64,000 nucleotides of DNA, taken from NCBI RefSeq assembly GCF_017808105.1, contig NZ_JADBHF010000001.1, forward strand, positions 62,001 through 126,000, in the 5' to 3' direction. A program made the translations under genes and the position numbers. The stretch's first letter is position 1; each line of letters opens with the position of its first letter. The notes beneath the pieces are model-generated. The model searched no databases and was not told the origin of the DNA. It saw nothing but the letters and a program-made list of their open reading frames with translations. This document shows positions 26,709 through 36,695 of the stretch, piece after piece. Source of the DNA: Brevibacterium renqingii. Lineage in GTDB: Bacteria > Actinomycetota > Actinomycetes > Actinomycetales > Brevibacteriaceae.

Positions 26709-29700
26709 GTGACTTATCTGCGCTATCCCCACGTCCATGCCGATCTCATCACCTCCATCGCCGACGACGATGTCTGGCTCGTCGACTCCTCCGGAGGCCG
26801 TGCCTGGCGGCTGACCTCGGATCATGTGCCGGTCCGCTCGCCGCGGTTCTCGCCGGACGGAGCGCATGTGGCCTTCGTGTCGTTCCGGACCGGCCAGCCC
26901 GAGCTCATGGTCGCCGAGGTGGCCACCGGTGCCCTGCGCCGGCTCACCTGGCTGGGGTCGACGACCATGACGATGCTCGGCTGGCAGGACGCCTCCCACG
27001 TCCTCGTCGCGGCGAATGCCGGTGAGTTCGAGGTGCGCAGCCATGTCGTGCGGTCCGTCGGTCTCGACGGATCCGTCGAACGCCTCCAGCTCGGTCGTGC
27101 CTCGGGCCTGGCCCGGCATCACACGGGCGTGACGGCCCTGACGACGCCGTTCAGCCGGCCGCCCGCCCATTGGAAGCGCTACCGCGGCGGCACCGCGCCG
27201 AGGCTGTGGCTCGACCGCGACGGCGCTGACGACGGTTCCGGGGCGAGATGGCAGCGGATGCTGCGCGAGGAGCCTGCTTCGCTGACGGATCCGCTGTGGG
27301 TCGGCGATTCGCTCGTGTTCACCTCGGACCGGGCCGCGAGCTTCCCGCACCGGGCCGGAGAGCAGGCGAACCTGTGGATCGTCGACGGTCTGGCGACCTC
27401 CCAGGCCTTCGAGCCCCGCCAGCTCACCCATCAGGGCGAGGCCGAGGGCTATGTCCGCGATGCCGCCACCGACGGCACCCGCATCGTGTGGCACAGTCGC
27501 GGGCAGATCAAGATCCTCGACAGCCTCGATGCGAGCGTGCGCACCCTCGAGGTGACCCTGCCGGGCACGCAGGTGCAGCCGCTCAGCCTCGATCCGAAGA
27601 CCGGGATCTCGCGCATCAGCCCGGACCGGGAGGGCAATGCCTCGGTGCTCGAATGGCGCGGCAAGACCTTCTGGCTGGCCCACCGCGAGGGTCCGGCCCG
27701 GGCCCTGTGCGCGGACTCGTCGATCCGCACCCGCGAGCCCGTCGTCCTCGGTGCCACCGGGCAGGCGGCCTTCATCACGGATGTCGAGGGTGAGGACGCG
27801 ATCGAGGTCGCGTCCCTGTCCGGGGACAAGCTGCCTCGGCGGATCGGGGCCGGTGCCCTGGGGCGGGTTCTCGACCTGCAGGCGGACCCGGCGGGGAAGA
27901 CGCTCGTCACGATCTCCCACGACGGCTCGATCCGCCTCGTCGACGTCGGCAACGGACGCACCCGGCTGGTCGGGCATTCGGGCTTCGGCGAGGCCCGCAG
28001 CCCGCGCTTCTCACCCGATGGCAGGTACCTCGTGTGGTCGCAGCCGACGCAGGGCGAGGAGCTGCTGGCCCGGCTGATGATCGTCGATGTGAAGTCCGAC
28101 CGGCAGGCTCAGCCGCTGACGACGGGCAAGTACAACGACTTCTCGCCGACGTTCACTCGCGATGGGAAGTATCTTGCGTTCCTCTCGGACCGCACTTTCG
28201 ACCCGGCCTACAACCAGCATTCGTTCGACCTGTCCTTCAACGGCGTCACCCGGCCCTGGCTGCTGCCGCTGACCGCCGACGAAGCAGCCCCCTTCGGCCC
28301 GAGCGCCTCCGGCTGGGCGATCGGCGAGGTCGCCGACGATGCGAAGACCGAACGGACGCGGGGCGAGAAGCCCGTGACCACCGCCGAGCTCGAAAACGAG
28401 GGAGCCGAGGAGCGGATCCTGCCGTTTCCCGTGTCCTCCGGGGTCTTCCGCGACCTCGAGGCCGTCGAGGGCGGCGTGCTGTGGATGCGCAAGGGAGATG
28501 CCGAGGGCGGAGAACTCGGCTCCAAGCATGCCGGCGATGCCGGTGAGAAGCCTGCCGAGGTCATCCAGTTCTTCGATTTCGCCAAACGGAAGCTCACCAC
28601 CGTCGTCGACGCGGTCGATGACTATGAGGTGTCCGGGGACGGCAAGCTCATCGTCGTGCGCACCGACGATGAGATCACCGTGGTCCCGGCGAACCGGAAG
28701 GTCGAGGCCGATGACGATGACAGAGTCATCGTCGATGTCTCCCGACTGCGCTTCGAACTCGATCGGCGGGCCGAATGGCTCCAGATGTTCGAGGAGAACG
28801 CCCGGATCATGCGCGACCACTACTGGCGTGAGGACATGAACGGAGTCGACTGGGAGTCCGTGACCCTGCGCTGGCGGGCCGTGGCTGCGAAGGCGCTGAC
28901 CCACGACGACCTCGTCGACATCCTGTGGGAGACCGTGGGCGAGCTCAACACCTCGCACGCCTATGTCTCCCCGCCCACCGGCCCGGGTGACCAGTCGAAG
29001 AAGCTCGGCTTCCTCGGCGCGGATCTGGCCAAGACCGCGCAGGGGTGGACGATCACTCGCATCCTGCCCGGTGAGAGCAGCGAACCGAACGCCAGGTCGC
29101 CGCTGCGGCAGGCCGGCGTCGGGGCACAGGCCGGCGATGTCATCGTCGCCGTCGACGGTCAGCCGGTCGACGAGGCGACCGGGCCCGCCGCACATCTGCA
29201 GGGTGCCGCGGACAAGATCGTCTCGCTCACTCTGCGCCGGGGCCGTCGCAGGGACCGCACGGTCGCCGTCATCCCCCTGGCGAGTGAGGAGACCCTGCGC
29301 TATCAGGACTGGGTGCGCTCACGGCGGGAGTACGTGGCCGAGAAGTCTCAGGGACGCATCGGCTATGTCCACATCCCCGATATGACCTCCTACGGCTGGG
29401 CACAGCTGCACCGCGACCTGCGTCAGGCCATGAGCTGCGAAGGCGTCATCGCCGATGTCCGGTTCAACCGGGGTGGGCACACGAGCTCGCTCGTGGCCGA
29501 GCGCTTCGCCGATCGGGTCATCGCCTGGAGCGCGGCCCGCAGCTACGATCGGATGATCCCCGACCCGGAGGACGCACCGCGGGGGCCCGTGGTCTTCGTG
29601 GCCAATGAGTTCTCCGGCTCCGACGGCGACATCATCAACGCCCGTGTCCAGGCCAGGGGAATCGGCCCGGTCATCGGCGTGCGCACCTGGGGCGGTGTCG

Positions 29701-29990
29701 TCGGCATCGACGGCCGCTACGAACTCGTCGACGGCACCGAGGTGACCCAGCCCCGCTATGCCTTCTGGCTCGAGGGCAAGGGCTGGGACGTGGAGAACTG
29801 CGGCGTGGACCCCGATATCGAGGTCGAGCACGATCCCGGGCAGCTCTTCGCCGAGGACGATCCGCAGCTCGATCGCGCCATCGCCGAGGTGTTCGCCGGC
29901 TTGGAGACGACGCCTGCCGCCCAGCCGCCTCAGTTCCCGCCCCCGCGGGTGCAGCCGCTCGGGAAGGGCGAGGCTCCGGCCGAGGACTGA
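26709..29990 (+). CDS. tricorn protease
   Basis: Large cytoplasmic self-compartmentalising protease that degrades peptides released by the proteasome or other proteases. 1093 aa from GTG 26709. Residues 1 to about 690 are two beta-propellers (TYLRYPHVHADLITSIADDDVW, SPRFSPDGAHVAFVS and similar SPDG repeats). A helical region with catalytic His747 in LNTSHAYVSPP follows, then a PDZ-like domain (ALGVGAQAGDVIVAVDGQPV type, about 800-860) and the S41-like domain with nucleophile region VANEFSGSDGDIINARVQA near residue 970. Residue numbering fits the archaeal enzyme closely. Sequence upstream in frame is antisense to argS and rejected; the SD is weak and a TGTAAT at 26694-26699 may give a leaderless mRNA. 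Confidence 0.93.
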   Translation: MTYLRYPHVHADLITSIADDDVWLVDSSGGRAWRLTSDHVPVRSPRFSPDGAHVAFVSFRTGQPELMVAEVATGALRRLTWLGSTTMTMLGWQDASHVLVAANAGEFEVRSHVVRSVGLDGSVERLQLGRASGLARHHTGVTALTTPFSRPPAHWKRYRGGTAPRLWLDRDGADDGSGARWQRMLREEPASLTDPLWVGDSLVFTSDRAASFPHRAGEQANLWIVDGLATSQAFEPRQLTHQGEAEGYVRDAATDGTRIVWHSRGQIKILDSLDASVRTLEVTLPGTQVQPLSLDPKTGISRISPDREGNASVLEWRGKTFWLAHREGPARALCADSSIRTREPVVLGATGQAAFITDVEGEDAIEVASLSGDKLPRRIGAGALGRVLDLQADPAGKTLVTISHDGSIRLVDVGNGRTRLVGHSGFGEARSPRFSPDGRYLVWSQPTQGEELLARLMIVDVKSDRQAQPLTTGKYNDFSPTFTRDGKYLAFLSDRTFDPAYNQHSFDLSFNGVTRPWLLPLTADEAAPFGPSASGWAIGEVADDAKTERTRGEKPVTTAELENEGAEERILPFPVSSGVFRDLEAVEGGVLWMRKGDAEGGELGSKHAGDAGEKPAEVIQFFDFAKRKLTTVVDAVDDYEVSGDGKLIVVRTDDEITVVPANRKVEADDDDRVIVDVSRLRFELDRRAEWLQMFEENARIMRDHYWREDMNGVDWESVTLRWRAVAAKALTHDDLVDILWETVGELNTSHAYVSPPTGPGDQSKKLGFLGADLAKTAQGWTITRILPGESSEPNARSPLRQAGVGAQAGDVIVAVDGQPVDEATGPAAHLQGAADKIVSLTLRRGRRRDRTVAVIPLASEETLRYQDWVRSRREYVAEKSQGRIGYVHIPDMTSYGWAQLHRDLRQAMSCEGVIADVRFNRGGHTSSLVAERFADRVIAWSAARSYDRMIPDPEDAPRGPVVFVANEFSGSDGDIINARVQARGIGPVIGVRTWGGVVGIDGRYELVDGTEVTQPRYAFWLEGKGWDVENCGVDPDIEVEHDPGQLFAEDDPQLDRAIAEVFAGLETTPAAQPPQFPPPRVQPLGKGEAPAED

Positions 29991-30113
29991 CGCTCAGTCC
30001 GGGACCAATGCCCACCTCGCGAAGGCGAGCACCACGAAGCCGGCACCGATGAGCGCCCTGCCCTCCGCTCCTGCGTCCATTCTTGCACCGTCGAGACCGG
30101 AGGAGGCCTCGAT

Positions 30114-32171
30114 TCAGAACGGCGGTGGGTCGCCGGAATCCCATCTAATGGTGCCGATCCGTGAGCTGGACCAGGGATCGATCGTCTGCTCCGGCCGACG
30201 ATCTGGACGCCCTGTCACGCGCTTCCGGCCGTGTCGGCCCTTCCGGTTCGGTGCACGCTGCCGGAGCTGTCGCACCGGCGGAGGACCGAGATCCGCGAAG
30301 AGTTCGGCGTGCCGAGCGTTGATCGGATCGTCCGGCGGCGCCGCCTCGGTGGTCACACCATGGGAGAATACGTACTCCACCGGCCCGTCCGAGGTCTTCC
30401 GGATGCTGAATTTCCTGTCTGTCTTCGCCTGGTGGTGCGGCCGGCACAGAGGGTGGGTGTTCTCGAATGAGGTCTGCCCGCCGGCTGCGGGGCTGTCATG
30501 GTCGAAGGGGATGATGTGGTCGACTTCGGACGTCTCCGCATCACGAGTGCAGCCCGGCATGGTGCATCCTCGCCATTTTGCGGTCAATGGCAGTCGCACA
30601 TCCACGGGGATGCGATAGCTCTGCGCCCGCGCGTCGAGCGGAGTGCCTGTGACTGGGTCCGTCATAATCCGCGTCCAGGTCGAGCACTGCCCGGCGATCG
30701 ATCGGGCCACAGTGGCGGGGATCGGTGCCCCATCGGAGAATATGCCCGGCAGCTGCGACTGGTCGGCGAGAGTGAGGAACGGCACCGTGACCAGCATCTT
30801 CGCCTGTTCCCGGATCCACTGACCGTGCGTGGGCATGACGAGCTTGACGACTGTTGAGGCCTCTGTGCGACCACTGCCGGCTGGCTGATCGACCCGATCG
30901 CCGGCTGTCTCACCGGCCGGCGCGGCAGTTGCGGTTGCGGTCCCGGCCGATGCCGCGTCTTCGGCTTCTGCCTGTGCGGCGGCCGCCGCATCGTTGACGA
31001 GGCTGACGATCCTGGCCGCGGTCGGAACGCCCTGGTCGGGCAGCTCTAGAGGGATCTCCTTGACCGATGATGTCCCGTTCTCCGTGTCATGGGAAGTGAC
31101 TTCGATGGTCAGCTGCGGAGTCACACGGGTCGCGATGTCGAACATCAGCGAATCGATGCTGCCGAGAGCGCTCACATCCACGTCGCCGGGGTCTGCCGCG
31201 GTGAGGGACGCGATGTTCCCATGCCTGATCGCTCGCGCAAATGCCTCGAGCCGCTGGTGGAACGCCTTGAGCTCCGCAGCGGGACCCGTGAGAGTCACCG
31301 AGGCGGTCCCGTCCTCATAGGTCGTGATCGACACCCTGCGGCGCCTCGACGCCAGCGCGGACCTGTCGTCTTCGTCCTGCATGGAAGCGGCCTTCATCGC
31401 CAGCGACTTCTTGAAAGTCTCGATCGTGACATCGGCCCGCCGCCTTCCCAGATACTCGTCGAGTTCCGGCAGGTCCTCGAACGGCAGGTCCTTGGCCACC
31501 CTGGCAGCCGCGTGCACGTGTTCGATGGTGAATTCTCCGCCCTCGCACCGTTTGAGGAACTGCGGCAGCCCGTGCACGAGGGTGACGGAGATGATGATCC
31601 TGCCGAACGTATGAGTGGACGTCGCGCCCAGCAGCGCAGACAGTTCGGCCACGTCCTCGGTCTGAGCCAGTTCGTGCACCCACCTGTCGAACGTCTGTCC
31701 GAGTCGGAAGCGAGGAAAGTCCGGCATCGCCCTGATCGCCGTCTCCAGCGCGGCTTCGGCGCCGGTCGTGCCACGCACCGGAACTCCGGTCCCATCCGTT
31801 CCGGGCTTCGCACGGACTGCCGCTTCGTCGGCGGCGAGGGCGCGGTCGAGGGTCTGCCTGAACGGGGCGTGCTGAGGGACCTCGCCTCCCTCGGTCGAAG
31901 CACAGCTGAGACGCTCGACGACCTCGGCGAGGAAGGCCTTGGCGATGGTCTGAAGCTCGGCGAGCTGCACAGTCGTGCTCAGGCTCAGCACCTTTGCCAC
32001 CGACGCCATAGGGGAATCGGGAGCGATGGCAAGCCGCCTCGGGGAGTCGGGGCCGATGCTCGACGGACGCTGAACGTAACCGATCTGCCCGGAATCGGGC
32101 ACCGGCCCAGAAGAGGAAGCATTCGAGGCAGGGTCGAACTCGTCGTCGCCCGGATCCTGCTGATCCTTCAT
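30114..32171 (-). CDS. DUF222 and HNH endonuclease domain protein
   Basis: 685-residue protein of the actinobacterial DUF222-HNH family. A disordered N-terminus precedes the DUF222 region (about 80-470, with LSALLGATSTHTFGRIIIS and CEGGEFTIEHVHAAARVAKDLP). The HNH motif is at about 555-610: CTMPGCTRDAETSEVDHIIPF, then TSFENTHPLCRPHHQAKTD, so the Cys pair, His-Asp-His and second His are all present. The C-terminus is basic. These proteins occur in many diverged copies per genome and have no settled function; nuclease activity is predicted only. ATG 32171 follows GGTGGGA; a GTG at 32180 is possible. Isolated gene, divergent from the DUF488 gene. Confidence 0.85.
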   Translation of the reverse strand: MKDQQDPGDDEFDPASNASSSGPVPDSGQIGYVQRPSSIGPDSPRRLAIAPDSPMASVAKVLSLSTTVQLAELQTIAKAFLAEVVERLSCASTEGGEVPQHAPFRQTLDRALAADEAAVRAKPGTDGTGVPVRGTTGAEAALETAIRAMPDFPRFRLGQTFDRWVHELAQTEDVAELSALLGATSTHTFGRIIISVTLVHGLPQFLKRCEGGEFTIEHVHAAARVAKDLPFEDLPELDEYLGRRRADVTIETFKKSLAMKAASMQDEDDRSALASRRRRVSITTYEDGTASVTLTGPAAELKAFHQRLEAFARAIRHGNIASLTAADPGDVDVSALGSIDSLMFDIATRVTPQLTIEVTSHDTENGTSSVKEIPLELPDQGVPTAARIVSLVNDAAAAAQAEAEDAASAGTATATAAPAGETAGDRVDQPAGSGRTEASTVVKLVMPTHGQWIREQAKMLVTVPFLTLADQSQLPGIFSDGAPIPATVARSIAGQCSTWTRIMTDPVTGTPLDARAQSYRIPVDVRLPLTAKWRGCTMPGCTRDAETSEVDHIIPFDHDSPAAGGQTSFENTHPLCRPHHQAKTDRKFSIRKTSDGPVEYVFSHGVTTEAAPPDDPINARHAELFADLGPPPVRQLRQRAPNRKGRHGRKRVTGRPDRRPEQTIDPWSSSRIGTIRWDSGDPPPF

Positions 32172-32400
32172 CGGTCCCACCTGCCCTTCACGACGCTGTG
32201 AATGCTTTTCCTAATTTTACTTCACATAGGAAATCATTGTCCATAGGGTTTCGCGAATAATTCGAACAATCTGTATCGACACTGCTTACGACAGATCGAC
32301 CTCGCAGAGCCTGGCACGTTCTCGGCAGAAGAATCCATCGGCTCCGCGGCCGCTCACAGTCCTACACTGGGAGTCCGGCCAGCGAAAGGAGTCAGCGACG

Positions 32401-32790
32401 ATGACAGGGAAGAAGGAATCGGCGAACCGGCACATCCAGGTCCGGCGCATCTACGACGACGCCGAGTCCAGCGATGGGAAGCGCATCCTCGTCGATCGGG
32501 TGTGGCCCCGCGGGATCAGCAAGGACAAGGCCGAGCTCGACGAATGGCTCAAGGACATCGCCCCTTCGGACGAGCTGCGGAAGTGGTACTCCCATGATCC
32601 GGAGAAGTTCGACGAGTTCGCCCGGCGCTATCGCGAGGAGCTCAAGGACGAGAGCCGCGCCGAGGCGCTCGAACAGCTGAAATCTCTTGTCGGCTCGGGG
32701 CCGCTGACCCTGCTCACCGCATCGAAGCGCGACGACATCAGCCAGGCCGCGGTGCTCAAGAAGACCTTGGACAGCGGGAAGCACGGATGA
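32401..32790 (+). CDS. DUF488 family protein
   Basis: 129-residue cytoplasmic protein recognised by IQVRRIYDDAESSDGKRILV, DRVWPRGISKDKAELDEWLKDIAPS, and the C-terminal GPLTLLTASKRDD block that is standard for DUF488 (the late Cys/Thr region forms the putative active site). Function is unknown; members are often near stress or redox genes. GAAAGGAG lies 8-9 bases upstream of the ATG. Its stop overlaps the start of the next gene (ATGA), so the two are co-translated. Confidence 0.88.
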   Translation: MTGKKESANRHIQVRRIYDDAESSDGKRILVDRVWPRGISKDKAELDEWLKDIAPSDELRKWYSHDPEKFDEFARRYREELKDESRAEALEQLKSLVGSGPLTLLTASKRDDISQAAVLKKTLDSGKHG

Positions 32791-33320
32791 GCACGATCGA
32801 ACCGGATACCAGGGACTGGGCAGCGGTGCTCGACGAGGGATGCGAGGAGTGCGGTTTCACGGGAAACGAGGATCTGCTCGGGGTCCGGACGACCATCGCC
32901 GAGGCGGCCGCCGCCTGGACTCCATCGCTCGGTGCGCCGAACGCCTCCGAACGGATCCGAGAGGACCGCTGGTCGACCGTCGAATACGCCGCCCACCTGA
33001 GAGACGTCCTCACAGAGTTCCGCGCTCGCACCCTCCTCATGCTCGCCGAGGAGACTCCCACCCTGCCGAACTTCGACGGGGATGCGGTGGCCGTCGAATC
33101 CGACTACCGGAGCCAGAACTCCGCTGACGTGCTCGCCGGTCTCGAGACCGCGGCAGCCGCATACGGGGCGACTCTGGCCGACATCGGCGAGAACCAGTGG
33201 AGGAGAACGGGTCTGCGCGCCGACGGTCGTCAGTTCACGATCGCCTCGCTGACCCGCTACGGGCTGCACGAGGTCCAGCACCACCTGCACGACGTCACTT
33301 CCCGCGACATCACTGCCTGA
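32787..33320 (+). CDS. DinB-like (DinB_2/YfiT) four-helix protein
   Basis: 177-residue protein of the DinB/YfiT superfamily of putative metal-dependent transferases, which use thiol cofactors such as mycothiol in actinobacteria. The likely metal triad is His in VEYAAHLRDVL near residue 72 and the two His of YGLHEVQHHLHDV near residues 161-168. DRWSTVEYAAHLRDV and LTRYGLHEVQHHL are the family signatures. It overlaps the DUF488 gene by four bases, suggesting a linked role; no substrate can be inferred. Confidence 0.82.
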   Translation: MSTIEPDTRDWAAVLDEGCEECGFTGNEDLLGVRTTIAEAAAAWTPSLGAPNASERIREDRWSTVEYAAHLRDVLTEFRARTLLMLAEETPTLPNFDGDAVAVESDYRSQNSADVLAGLETAAAAYGATLADIGENQWRRTGLRADGRQFTIASLTRYGLHEVQHHLHDVTSRDITA

Positions 33321-33481
33321 GGAGTCGATGCCTCCTCTACTCCCGAACCGTCGAGGTGGCCCGGCTGCGAGCAGCGCGCATCCGCTGATTCCAGCCCAAA
33401 GGTGGACACAAGTGTTGTGGAATTGCGCGAGACGATAGTTTGTTACCGAGCACAGATCGTCAATCCGTGAAAGGACGTTCC

Positions 33482-34855
33482 ATGAGCAAATTCGCTGTCA
33501 CCAATGCCAACACCGGTGAGGTCGAGAAGGAGTTCGACTCCGTTCCCGTCGAGGAGATCCCCGACTACATCGATCGCGCCCATGAGGCATTCCTGTCGTG
33601 GAAGGACACGCCGCTGCACGAACGCGCGGCCATCCTGCGCACGTTCGCCGACCTCGTAGACGACAACGCCGATCGGATGACCGACATCATCGGTCGGGAG
33701 ATGGGCAAGATCAAGAAGCAGGGCTTTGCCGAGGTCGACAAGGTCGCCCGCACGGCTCGCTGGATGGCCGACAACGCCGCCGCGAACCTGGCGCCGACCC
33801 ACCTCGAAGCGGCCGGAGCCGCCAGCAGCTATGTCGAGCATCAGCCGCTGGGCGTGCTGCTGGGCATCATGCCGTGGAACTTCCCGTACAACCAGATCGC
33901 CCGCTTCGTGCTGCCCAACCTCATGGTCGGCAACACCATCATGATGAAGCAGGCCTCGATCTGTCCCGAGTCCTCCCAGCTCTTCGAGGACCTCCTCACC
34001 GAGGCGGGCCTGCCGAAGGGCGTGTACCAGAACATCTACCTCGACAGCTCACACGCCGAGGAAGTGCTCAAGGACTTCCGCGTCAAGGGCTTCTCGCTCA
34101 CCGGTTCCGAAGGTGCCGGCGCCTCGGTCGCCGCGATCGCCGCGAAGTACTACAAGCGCGCCGTCCTCGAACTCGGAGGCAACGATCCGGCTGTCGTCCT
34201 CGACTCGCAGGACGTGCCGGCACTGGCACAGAAGCTCGTCGGGCTGCGTCTGGCGAACGCCGGCCAGGTCTGCACTTCGCCGAAGCGCTTCATCGTCGTC
34301 GACGATCTCTATGACGAATTCCTCGCTGAGACGATCAAAGCCGTCGAGGCGACGAAGATCTCGACCTTCGACGACCCCGAGGTCGGGATGGGTCCGGTCT
34401 CCTCCGAGGCCGCCCGTGACGAGATCGTCGAGCGCATCCAGAAGGCCGTGACCGACGGTGCGACCCTGCACACCGGCGGCGAGAAGCTCGACCGTCCCGG
34501 CTGGTTCATGTCGCCTGCCGTGCTGTCCGATATCGATCCGAAGTCGGATCTCGGCTGCAATGAGCTCTTCGGACCTGCCGTCATGGTCTACCGCGCCAAG
34601 GACGAAGAGGATGCTCTGCGCCTGGCCAATGACACCGAGTACGGTCTCATGAGCTCGGTGTGGACCGATGACCTCGAGAAGGGACAGGCCTTCGCTTCCA
34701 AGGTGAACGCGGGCATGACTCTCATCAACGGCCACATGGAGTCCGGCCCCGAATACCCCTTCGGCGGGATCAACCGCTCCGGCTACGGTCGCGAGAACGC
34801 CCAGTGGGCCTTCCAGGCCTTCACGAACGAGCATCTCATCCGCGTGCACGCCTGA
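33482..34855 (+). CDS. NAD(P)-dependent aldehyde dehydrogenase, succinate-semialdehyde dehydrogenase-like
   Basis: 457-residue aldehyde dehydrogenase. MPWNFPYNQIARFVLPNL and the cofactor loop FSLTGSEGAGASVAAIAAK are present. Catalytic Glu lies in VLELGGNDPAVVL near residue 235 and nucleophilic Cys in NAGQVCTSPKRFIVV near residue 269. The C-terminal PFGGINRSGYGREN motif is complete. The short N-terminus (no lead-in of about 25 residues) and overall pattern resemble the YneI/Sad-GabD1 group acting on succinate semialdehyde, which is the best guess. ATG 33482 follows GAAAGGACG. Monocistronic with a strong terminator downstream. Confidence 0.88.
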   Translation: MSKFAVTNANTGEVEKEFDSVPVEEIPDYIDRAHEAFLSWKDTPLHERAAILRTFADLVDDNADRMTDIIGREMGKIKKQGFAEVDKVARTARWMADNAAANLAPTHLEAAGAASSYVEHQPLGVLLGIMPWNFPYNQIARFVLPNLMVGNTIMMKQASICPESSQLFEDLLTEAGLPKGVYQNIYLDSSHAEEVLKDFRVKGFSLTGSEGAGASVAAIAAKYYKRAVLELGGNDPAVVLDSQDVPALAQKLVGLRLANAGQVCTSPKRFIVVDDLYDEFLAETIKAVEATKISTFDDPEVGMGPVSSEAARDEIVERIQKAVTDGATLHTGGEKLDRPGWFMSPAVLSDIDPKSDLGCNELFGPAVMVYRAKDEEDALRLANDTEYGLMSSVWTDDLEKGQAFASKVNAGMTLINGHMESGPEYPFGGINRSGYGRENAQWAFQAFTNEHLIRVHA

Positions 34856-34866
34856 GCGGCACCACC

Positions 34867-34917
34867 GGAAAAGGCCCGGCCGGCAGCGAAATCAACGCTG
34901 CCGGCCGGGCCTTTTCC
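34867..34917. terminator. strong hairpin between convergent genes
   Basis: Perfect 22-bp arms 34867-34888 and 34896-34917 with a seven-base loop. The arms begin and end with A4/T4 runs, so both strands have a terminal T run. It separates the aldehyde dehydrogenase gene (plus) from the MFS exporter gene (minus). Confidence 0.9.
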
Positions 34918-34933
34918 GTCCGGTATCGTGCGA

Positions 34934-36439
34934 TCAGTCGCCCGGTGCCGTCTCGACGGTGTCGACCACCTCGGCGGGGCGATCCTCCTGGTCCTCGGGC
35001 TTCTTGATGAAGAAGGCGAGGACGACGGGCACGAGCGCGATGATCGCGGCCAGGAGGAACGCCGCCTGAGCTCCCGGAGCACCGGCGTCGACGACGCTGC
35101 GACCTGCGGCCTGCCCCGAGTGGAGCGCGGCGGAGTAGATCGAGATGAGCAGGGCCGTGCCTGCTGCACCCGCCACCTGCTGCAGGGTGTTGAGCGCCGC
35201 CGATCCGTGCGAGTACAGATGCCGATCCAGCGAGCCCAGCGAAGCTGTGAACAGCGGCGTGAAAGAGGCCGCGAGACCCACCGACATGCCGGTCTGCACG
35301 ACGACGAGCACCCAGGTGGGTGTGTCCGGGGTGACGATCGAGTAGGAGAACATCGCCGCTGCGATGAGGATCGTGCCGGGCACGAGCAGGGTCTTCGGGC
35401 CCATCGCATCGTAGATGCGACCCATGAGGGGGCCGAGCAGACCCATGAGGACCGACCCGGGCAGGAGCACGAGACCCGACTGGGTGGCGTTGAGACCGGC
35501 GACGTCCTGCAGGTAGAGCGGCAGCAGGGAGAAGGTGCCGAACATCGCCAATGCCACCACGGCCATGATGACCACGGCGACGACGTAGTTGCGCGAGCTG
35601 AAGACGCGCAGATCGAGCAGCGCTCCGTCCCGTCGCTGCAGGACCAGCTGCCGCCATACGAACAGGGCGAGGACGACCGCACCACCGCCGATCGCGCCCC
35701 ACGCCAGGCCCGCGGTCGAGGCACCGGTCTCACCACCGGAACCGAACTGGCTGAGCCCGAAGACGATGCCGCCGAAGGCGAACGCCGAGAGCACGATGGA
35801 GATGACATCGATGGGGGAATGGGTGGATTCGCCGAGGTTGGTCATCCACTTCGCGCCGAGTGCCAGAGCGATGAGGCCGATGGGCAGAACGATGCCGAAG
35901 AGCCAGCGCCAGCCGAGGGTGTCGAGCACGATGCCGGACATCGTCGGACCGATGGCCGGGGCCAGCGAGATGACGAGGCCGACACGGCCCATCATGCGAC
36001 CGCGCGAATGCGCGGGCACGACATTCATCATCGTGGTCATGAGCAGGGGCATCATGATGCCGGTGCCGCCGGCCTGGACGACGCGGCCGACGAGCAGCAC
36101 CGCGAAGCCCGGAGACAGCAGGCAGATGAGTGTGCCCGAAGTGAAGAGGATCATAGCGGCCAGGAAGATCTGGCGCGTGGTGAACCGCTGGAGCAGGAAT
36201 CCGGTGGTCGGGATGACCACGGCCATGGTGAGCATGAAGGCGCTCGTCATCCACTGGCCGAGTTCCGGCGGAATGCCGAGAGAGGCATTGAGCTCGGGGA
36301 TGGCGATGGCCATCGTCGTCTCATTGAGGATCGCGACGAAGGCGGCTACGAGCAGCAGCCAGATGACCCTCATTCCGGCGGGGTCGATGGTCTCAGGCGG
36401 CGCGGACTCTGCGCGTGAGTGTGAGCTGTCGCTGGACAA
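34934..36439 (-). CDS. MFS multidrug exporter, DHA2/EmrB type
   Basis: 501-residue transporter with fourteen predicted membrane helices. The DHA2 hallmarks are LNETTMAIAIPELNASLGI at the N-terminus, QWMTSAFMLTMAVVIPTTGFLLQRF, and the motif C-like LAPAIGPTMSGIVLDTLGWRWLF in helix 5 that marks drug/proton antiporters. The C-terminus is a short acidic tail. The substrate is unknown. The gene stands alone, bounded by the hairpin at 34867-34917 downstream; its upstream region (36440-36630) contains no other gene. Confidence 0.88.
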   Translation of the reverse strand: MSSDSSHSRAESAPPETIDPAGMRVIWLLLVAAFVAILNETTMAIAIPELNASLGIPPELGQWMTSAFMLTMAVVIPTTGFLLQRFTTRQIFLAAMILFTSGTLICLLSPGFAVLLVGRVVQAGGTGIMMPLLMTTMMNVVPAHSRGRMMGRVGLVISLAPAIGPTMSGIVLDTLGWRWLFGIVLPIGLIALALGAKWMTNLGESTHSPIDVISIVLSAFAFGGIVFGLSQFGSGGETGASTAGLAWGAIGGGAVVLALFVWRQLVLQRRDGALLDLRVFSSRNYVVAVVIMAVVALAMFGTFSLLPLYLQDVAGLNATQSGLVLLPGSVLMGLLGPLMGRIYDAMGPKTLLVPGTILIAAAMFSYSIVTPDTPTWVLVVVQTGMSVGLAASFTPLFTASLGSLDRHLYSHGSAALNTLQQVAGAAGTALLISIYSAALHSGQAAGRSVVDAGAPGAQAAFLLAAIIALVPVVLAFFIKKPEDQEDRPAEVVDTVETAPGD

Positions 36440-36630
36440 GGAGGTGCTCCGTTCGAAAGTGGATTGTCATCGCCCCGGCCCGGGCGGCGCGATTGTGACG
36501 CTGCGCGCAGCAGCCGACGCTGCACTCAGACAGAGAGATCAACGGAAACCTACGCTAGCCTATTCCGCACTCGCACGGACAGGGGGAGAACCCCACTTCG
36601 GCGCATGAGGTTCCGCACGCGGATGAAACG

Positions 36631-36667
36631 ACGAAGGCTCCGAACCGCAGTGGTCCGGAGCCTTCGT
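36631..36667 (-). terminator. hairpin downstream of tRNA-Ala
   Basis: 12-bp perfect arms 36631-36642 and 36656-36667. It lies just past the 3' end of tRNA-Ala in the direction of its transcription. Confidence 0.7.
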
Positions 36668-36695
36668 CACGAGTGCTGTCTCAAAGCTTCTCGAG

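Noticed and set aside
26703..26710. CACGTG-containing palindrome near the tricorn start
   Set aside because: GTCACGTGAC lacks the TTT/AAA flanks of parS and is only a short palindrome.
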